Assembly: GCA_037367355.1 (NCBI GenBank)
Contig: CM074701.1
Coordinates: 868,001-932,000 of the forward strand
Origin: Neoscytalidium dimidiatum
Lineage: Eukaryota > Ascomycota > Dothideomycetes > Botryosphaeriales > Botryosphaeriaceae
Length of the DNA stretch: 64,000 bases
Reading direction: 5' to 3'
Translations under genes and position numbers: made by a program
Shown: in pieces, positions 57,579 to 64,000 of the stretch
Layout of the letters: each line of letters opens with the position of its first letter
How positions within the stretch are numbered: the stretch's first letter is position 1
The notes under the pieces: generated by a model
The model's input: the letters and a program-made list of their open reading frames with translations, nothing else
Told to the model about the DNA's origin: nothing
Database searches by the model: none

Positions 57579-59048
57579 ATAACGGCACCATGAGCTCTAG
57601 GAGCTCGTGGCTGGCAGCGGACATAGCTCCCACGGGGCAGGGACCCAGTTATCCACAGTAGCTTCTCAGCAACGGTAGGAAGCCAAGCATTCTCCGTCCT
57701 CAATTCCCGAAATCAGCACACCGCAACCTGGGTCACGGACGTTCGCGGGAAACCCGGGGAAGAGAGAAGCACAGAGGGAAGTTGATGCTTGCGAGCTCCA
57801 CCGCCAGAACCCGGATGGAGCAACGTATTATGCAGCCATGATTCGTGAGGAGTCCCTGAATTGGATGAAAAGAGAGGGCCCCGCTCGGAGAATAAAATAC
57901 TTCGAGGAGTTCAGTCCGGCTGATCTGGGATGCTCGGGGGCCTGCGTTTGCCTTATCACAACCGCGCGCTCGCTGTGCCGCACGGGGCTGGACACAGCTC
58001 CCAAGCGCGAGCGCCAGGGAGGGGTGTTAGCTCAACCGCGAGCCTCCGACGTCGGGCAAGGTCTGATGATATCACGGAATCCAGCAAACCCGGTAGTGGG
58101 AATCGGCAAGGTTGAGGCGGGAGCGAGCGTGATGATAGCAGCAAGAGAGCGGGTTGTGGACAAGTAGCTCTAGAATAGCACCGGGGAAGCGACGAGAGCC
58201 GGATGGCCGGGGAACAATGGGAGATTGACCGTACCGCCTTCTGCCGTTGCAATGGCGGGAGCGGGCCGAAGAGGGCTCCAGTTTTCCTGCGTCGCGCGTC
58301 GTCAGTGCATAGCAGACATGATTGCGAGTGGCTTGATCTCTGATGGTGCTCGGCAGTGGGCATCGGCTGTTGCGCTTGTGAGGACAGAATGCACGCCTCG
58401 AATGATCAGACGCGGGTGCTGAATCGTTGCCGGTCTCCCTGCGCTCCGCTGGCCGGATTACTTGCGATGAGAGAACGTACGGTCTGTTTCTGGATGCGAC
58501 CACGTGGGATGAAGCGGTTGAACAGAGCGATTTTCATGCTTTGTAATGTATACATGAGCAAGTGACGAAGGCCATTCTGTGGTGTTGATTATGGAAAGAT
58601 TGCGGGAAGGATTCGAGGTGGCGCCGAGAGTCACGTGATGCGTTCTGGAAAACCGTTTGATCAGCAATCCGAACTGCTGGGGGTTGTATTGTGGAGGTAC
58701 TGCGTGTTCCATATTAATTGCCCGTTGAATTGGAAAATTTATTTGGTCGAGATCCGGTCAGGCGCGTCTCGAATCCACGTGGTCTGCCTCGCACATATGG
58801 AAGAGAAGGAGCCACTCTGAGCTGGGCCACTTTTTTCTGTGGACCGGCTGGGGCAGGTGACTGAGCCGCGGGAAGCAAGAAACTCACCTTCGCAACCTTC
58901 TTCAACCTTCAACGTGCCATCTGGGGTCGTCGGTCACTTTTTGCTTACATTCGGTGTTGTGCGAGGCCTGGGTAGGATTGCCCGTCCCGCCTGAGCCGCA
59001 GCCTCTCACCAACCACATCCGGTTTTCGTCAGCATTGCTTCCGGCGCC

Positions 59049-59067
59049 CGCCGCCGCCGCCGCCGCC
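59049..59067. repeat. (GCC)n microsatellite
   Basis: About six GCC units in non-coding DNA downstream of the transporter gene. Confidence 0.75.
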
Positions 59068-59452
59068 TCGGCAGAAGCTGTAGCGGGATGAATGATCATA
59101 AATCATTTACCGAGCCACATTATATATGGTTTAGAAACAATGCTGTCGATTTCAACCCACAAAAGCGACGATGGTGAATGAGTGTCGGTCACCATCCGCC
59201 AACCCCTTGCTTCTGTTTCACGTCCATGGGAGGAGCCCGAAGACTGCCGAAAAGAGTCATTACATAAATGTTTCTCGACAGCAAACCAGGAAATTCAGGG
59301 TGCGTATTTACAAGTAAACAGGCCAACCACACCAAGAGACACCTTTCTTTCTTTTTCGCTGGGAGCGCATCCGTTTCCACCTATTATTTCCCCAAGTATC
59401 ATACCGTCATTCGTATCAAGACATTCCGACCATCAGTAGATGGTAACGCTGA

Positions 59453-60518
59453 TTACACGTTGCTCTCAGCCAATCTTCTTTTCTCGCTGGCGCCCTTGAT
59501 CATCGTCGACAGATCACCGACTGCACGGTACGTTAGTGTGATGTGTGTGGAAAGTCCGTCGAGAGCATCTTACCCGGAAGCTGGAAAGGGAAATCGAGAG
59601 CCGCCAGCATGATGGCAAAGAATATCCACCAACCGCAAGCGCACGTTACGAAAGTAAATGCACCAGCCGCAACCGTGATGTCAGAGGCCAAGGACATGTT
59701 GCCATTCGACATTTGCCAGTAGGCGCCAGCCAAGAGACCAAAGGCGACGACCAAGGTCGCGAAAATGAGGACGAAGACGATGTTGGTTCGAAGAGCAAGG
59801 ATCAGGTAAAAGAAGCACAGGAGGCCCATGGCCAGAAAGAAGAAAGCTTTGAAAAGCACTGTTAGATTTCGAAAGCCTGCCTATCGCAAGAAAGACTCAC
59901 CGAAACTCGAGTTGAATCCGACTGTCCGCAGTCCAAGGGCCGGGTTGTTCGGGTCACTGGAGTATGCACCGTAGGCGTTGAAGAAGGGCTGAAGAGTTCC
60001 ACCGAAGGAAAGCCAGAAGGCGCCAAACGAGGAAAAGACGACGAAAGGGAATGTATTTCCAAGGAGCCATTCACCGACCCCACCCAGGAGCATGAGAATA
60101 CCTCCGAAGAAGAAATAAGTCGCCGTTCCCGAAGCTCCGCTACCACCTGCACCTCTCCATCCCATCAAGATGCAGCTAAGAGGCGACAGCGATAACAGGA
60201 AGCCGACAAGAGCACTACCACTGGATCAGTGATACGTCAAATTAGACCGCTGGGCGGAGAAGCTCACAGAGGAGTCGGGTTGCCGACGGTCTTGCGCAGA
60301 TCACCCTTAACCTGGTTTTGTGGCGAGAGGTAGATCTTCTCGAAGAGTTCAGGTGAAATGGAAATGCTGCCGGCCGTCCGGATGCGCCTCAGAGCCTCCT
60401 CAGAGCCCAAATGTTCAGCCAGATGGTTGTGATGGAAGCCATTCTGGCTCTGGCTGAAGTCCTTCTCCAGAGGAGCATCGCCATTTGTGGCGGCTTGGTA
60501 GTTCTGCTCAGTCGCCAT
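59453..60518 (-). CDS. GPR1/FUN34/YaaH (Ato/AcpA-type) acetate or ammonia transporter
   Basis: Four exons (60518-60268, 60220-59901, about 59846-59574, 59520-59453) give about 303 residues: a hydrophilic N-terminus and six membrane helices. The family signature NPxPLG..xxGF is present as NPTPLGSALVGF at about residues 79-90, split by the first intron. FFFGGILMLLGGVGEWLLGNTFPFVVFSSFGAFWLSFG and AYGAYSS are the usual second to third helix region. Yeast Ady2/Ato proteins and Aspergillus AcpA carry acetate or export ammonium across the plasma membrane and are induced by acetate or on carbon release; the substrate here is inferred. Two acceptors for exon 3 are possible (AACAG, exon from 59858; or CAAAG, exon from 59846), which differ by four residues. 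I prefer the second because it gives NSSFAFFFLAMG, closer to the family. Confidence 0.88.
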
Positions 60519-63500
60519 GATGTAGATGGGGTGTCTCAAGCTGGGGCTGGGAAAGAGCAAGGAAGATTGGGCAGCTGCAAACACCAAAGTGTCCAGGAGA
60601 GCGGAAATGCAAGATCTCACGCAAGAGGGGCGGAAGCGGCGGGAGGGGCTCGTTCATATAGCAGAGCCAGGCCGTCTTGACGGACGAGGTCCGGCTCCGC
60701 ACGCAGAACTCCTCCGTCGCGCGGCAGGCCGGGCATCTGCTGAGGTGGAGCGGCAGGGTCAGAGCTCTCCCACGCTGATCATTCAGCACTTTCGGGCTGG
60801 CCCAAGCCAATGTCCGGCTGGCGTTCGAGGCATTGGGGCGATCCGAGCGAACCGGGGCTTTGAACAGTCCAGTCAGGAGGCGGCAGCATACGACGCTTGG
60901 GGATCGAGAGAGGGCGCTGGCGCTCAGAGTTTCCCCCAGACGCCAAACGGCCGGCTTATTTCCACGCGGGGAAGCTGGGCTAGACCAACAGAGACTAAGG
61001 GTGGAGGCTGGAGCACGGGTTCGCGGATCCTCGATAGGTTCTGCTGGTGGCAGTGGAGGGCACACGAGTCGGCGGCAGTTGGTTGGTGAGGAGACGCAGG
61101 TCGGGGCAGGCTAGGGCCGGGTTTGCGGAGAGTCAGAGTCTGGGGGGGAGGCCGTCAGTCTGTCAGTCTGGGGCTCTCGCACGGAGCGACTGGCTCGCTA
61201 AGCCCGCGATCCACGTTTAGCAGAATGCGGGGAAAAAAAAAAAAGGGCAAACCCACGCGGCCTGCATCGCCCTTCGCCGACCCTCCGCTGATGAAGATCA
61301 TGCACTCCGGTGCGATCTCTCATATCGCGAATCGCGCGCCCCTCCGCTCTCGCCCTCTTTCTCCACAACACCGCCTTGGCCCGTACCCGCTCTGCTGCCA
61401 CATCACTGCCACCACGCCTCCTTCTTGCAGTCCGCCACGCTTGACGGAGCCAGCGGCGTTTTGGCCAGTCCGAGAGCCCGACCCTCGACTCGACGCCATC
61501 CCGCACGCCAAGCTTCTGTGCACTCTGATATGTTCGGGCCAAGGGCAATGCACTGGACGCGCCACGTCCCGCTTCCCGGCCGAGTGGTGTGAGCCGCGTC
61601 CAGCTGAATCGTTACCGCCAACCAGAGTGCCACACCCTCCCACTATGCAGGAACCCTATCCGACCTATTCCACGAGCCTCCAGTTTGACACGAGCGTCCG
61701 TCGGGAAGTGCACCAGAAACAGGATAACCCATCAGGCCTCAGACCAGCATTCGCAGCCACCAGATTGACATAACTCCATCAGGCCGCCGTTGCGAGTCCC
61801 TTGCGGCACACCAGGGCAGTGCATCCTGGGCAGGCCGCCAGCATTCATCATCAGCCCCTCAACTGAGTTTGGCGTTGCCGAGTCCGTCCGTCTCCGCAGG
61901 CGCATGAGCACCACCAACCTATCCCGGCGCGCGGGGTGGTCTCGATGCCTCGACGCTCGGTGACGGTTGCCACATGGCTCCCCTCACGATCTCTGGAAAC
62001 GTGCCAAAGCTTGTCCAAATCAGCCGTGCCGCTGCTGTCACCATTCTTGCTAGATCCGGCATCCATCACCTTGTTTGCACCACACCATGCGGCTCGCGCG
62101 GACCTCAGCCATGCTTACATCCAGGAAACCTCCATTGCTTGAAATCAGTATTCCGCTTTCGCTCTGATGCACTCGCGCCCTTACCTTCCTGGTCAGTTGT
62201 AGAAGCTTTGGCCGTGGTGAGGCTTGCTGTGTTTTAAGCTTGGACCACCGTTCGTTTCCATCTCTAACCAATTGTCTACACATCCTCTCGACCGATGCTG
62301 GCGCTGCAGGCCAACAGAACCTCCTTAGCGGGGGTTTCCTGGTCATGTTGGCCTGCTTTTCGACTGTAGCTTTCCAATTGCCCTCTCCGGATTACTCGTA
62401 CCCACCGAAAGCCGCCGTGTAAAGAGCCGATCCTCCGTTCATTGCTGACATCCCAGCAGTTTTTGTTTTTGGAATTCCCAGTATACTAGTGCACCGCGCA
62501 CATGCTATTTCGCACATGCTTCACAATTATTCATGAGTTTAAGCACTAGTCCACCGAGTTGAAGCACTACATTGGTCCTTGGCGGGCCTGGCCGCTCTCC
62601 TCCACTCTCCGCTCCCCACACCCAAGCACACCAAATTCCAAGCACCCAACAATTTCAACATCACAGAGAATTCGATTCTCGCTCGCTCTTCTCGAATGCA
62701 CACTCAACGTTTCGCTCCTTCGTGCCAATGAGCCGGTCCTTTGCAAGCGACCGCATCCTTCGCCGGACATCCGGATGAGCGGCTCCGCACCCCATCGAGA
62801 TTGCAGGTACCCACTTCACCGCCCAATGGCTGGCTGACCGCGCTCCAAAGCGGTGAATTAGTTTCACAATTTTCTAGATATAGGGTCTGGCGTGCCTGTG
62901 AGCTGCATCCGAAGCTCGATAAGTAAATTTTTGTCCGGTCCCTGAGGTCCGCGCTGGTCGTGTCGTACGATGATGCCAAGAACGCCCTTCGGCGTACCGG
63001 TTTCTCAACCCCTTTGTCCGGACGAATGTTGAACGTGGTCGAATTTCAGTTCCTGCAGCCGCGGATTGAGATATATGGCATGAAGCTTCTGAAACAACCG
63101 GCTAGGCATGATCCATATGCAGCTCAGTATCCAGACCGTCGCCCACACCTTCACGCGGTAGGAGACTAGTTTCCAACGAAACAAAAGATCGAGCTTGAGG
63201 TTGTATTGGCCTTCAAGGGGACTCTTCTCGCCAACCACGTAACTCTAGCGCCTCGTCGGTCCTTACTGCTCTGTAATTACACGCGGAATCTCAGGGAACT
63301 ATTTCAGATGGCACAGCGAAACCTTTGTTCCCTTGAATAGACCTCCCAGAAATCAATACCGAAACTTTTTGTTACTACTCCGCTTTCCATTCCTCCCCAT
63401 CTGTATTGAACAATCCAGCTGCTGACATTCAAAGTCTATTCGAACTGTTAACACGTACGCTGTACATCAAAACAACCCGCGCTTGATCTGGCCTACAACA

Positions 63501-64000
63501 TTTCAAGGATACTTTCATAGTCCCGCTTCAGATTCCTTGCTATCAAAGCCCGAGACTGAGACGACTCACCATCTGTGCAATAGCCGGAAATCTGTCGTCA
63601 CCATGAACAACGACCCTCGGTTCGCAGCAGTCCGACTCTGTTCGTTCGCCACCCGCTTCGCCCCCAATCAACAGCAACACATTGGCAATGGCCACCTCGC
63701 TCTCCAACGGCCCTGCCTTTCGTCAGAATTGTTGTTATTGTCATAATATAGCACCACAAGGCCACAGTCTTCACGCATAAATCGATTTGTTCGTAGCCGA
63801 ACGTCTATATACAAAGCCTCAGACGGGGGTTACAGAGACAGTCTGCCTTGGCGCGTCATGTTCGCTCACACCAGATCGGATGCGTTCTCTTACGACATGT
63901 ATTCTGGTTTCCAGGCTATAATGCTCACCGAAGCGAGTACTCGAAGTTCAGAATGACATCTTGTCGAAAGGGTGATGTAAGATACTGGTGCAGGGACATT
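60519..64000. other. Gene-poor end of the window
   Basis: The first few hundred bases are the promoter and leader of the transporter gene and are C/T-rich on its coding strand. GC-rich DNA follows to about 61700, then mixed composition. Overlapping long frames at 60526-61089 and 61123-61773 (+) look compositional. An A run lies at 61232-61244. No supported gene. Confidence 0.5.

Larger units (their letters stand above)
57419..59452. other. Intergenic, simple repeats only
   Basis: An AGC repeat at 57556-57578 and a GCC repeat at 59049-59067. No supported gene; the many short frames do not look like proteins. Confidence 0.5.

Noticed and set aside
60526..61089. 187-codon plus-strand frame
   Set aside because: Arises in GC-rich promoter DNA of the transporter gene; no motif.

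Overview
The window reads as nuclear DNA of a filamentous ascomycete (Pezizomycotina). The evidence is short introns of about 50-80 nt with GT...CTRAC...AG signals, pyrimidine-rich leaders, triplet microsatellites, and proteins such as a GPR1/FUN34/YaaH transporter, a BTB/POZ family, an augmin subunit and a PRC2 subunit. A Dothideomycete is my best guess, but the sequence alone does not fix the class. I see no bacterial, viral or intact transposon genes, no rRNA, and no tRNA that I could fold.

Layout. 1-4168: no gene I can support. 4169-4787: Nce102-like MARVEL membrane protein. 5991-6704: proline/alanine-rich orphan. 7758-9660: two tandem, decayed BTB genes. 10322-11548 (-) phosphoserine phosphatase and 11815-12961 (+) short-chain dehydrogenase share a 266-bp divergent promoter. 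14256-18398: 1,343-residue sterol-glucosyltransferase-like protein with a long C-terminal extension. 19060-19563: small Ecm15/MTH1187-type protein. 19920-21664 (-): secreted S33 peptidase-like hydrolase. 21665-28375: mostly empty, with a third, broken BTB remnant at 22829-23169 (-) and simple repeats just before the PAS-domain gene at 28376-30014. 30015-35000: gene-poor, strongly strand-skewed simple sequence. 35001-36955 (-): ten-exon EED/ESC orthologue of the Polycomb PRC2 complex. 38142-39905: type II membrane glycosyltransferase-like protein. 40733-42505 (-) Glo3 ArfGAP and 43213-43778 (+) MAPEG protein are divergent. 46783-48384: polyproline orphan lying between two gene-poor stretches. 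51477-52386 (-) HD-domain 5'-nucleotidase and 52789-55369 (+) HAUS6 are divergent. 56019-57418 (-): SnoaL/NTF2-fold protein with a likely mitochondrial presequence. 59453-60518 (-): acetate/ammonia-type transporter. The final 3.5 kb holds nothing I can support.

The genes do not form an obvious pathway or biosynthetic cluster. They are mainly housekeeping functions: serine synthesis, nucleotide clean-up, COPI traffic, mitotic microtubule nucleation, facultative heterochromatin, carbon/nitrogen transport and sterol glycosylation. Between them are rapidly changing stretches with decaying BTB genes and lineage-specific low-complexity proteins. Exon structures were built by hand from splice signals, reading phase and family resemblance. 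All spliced lengths given are multiples of three, but no transcript data were available.
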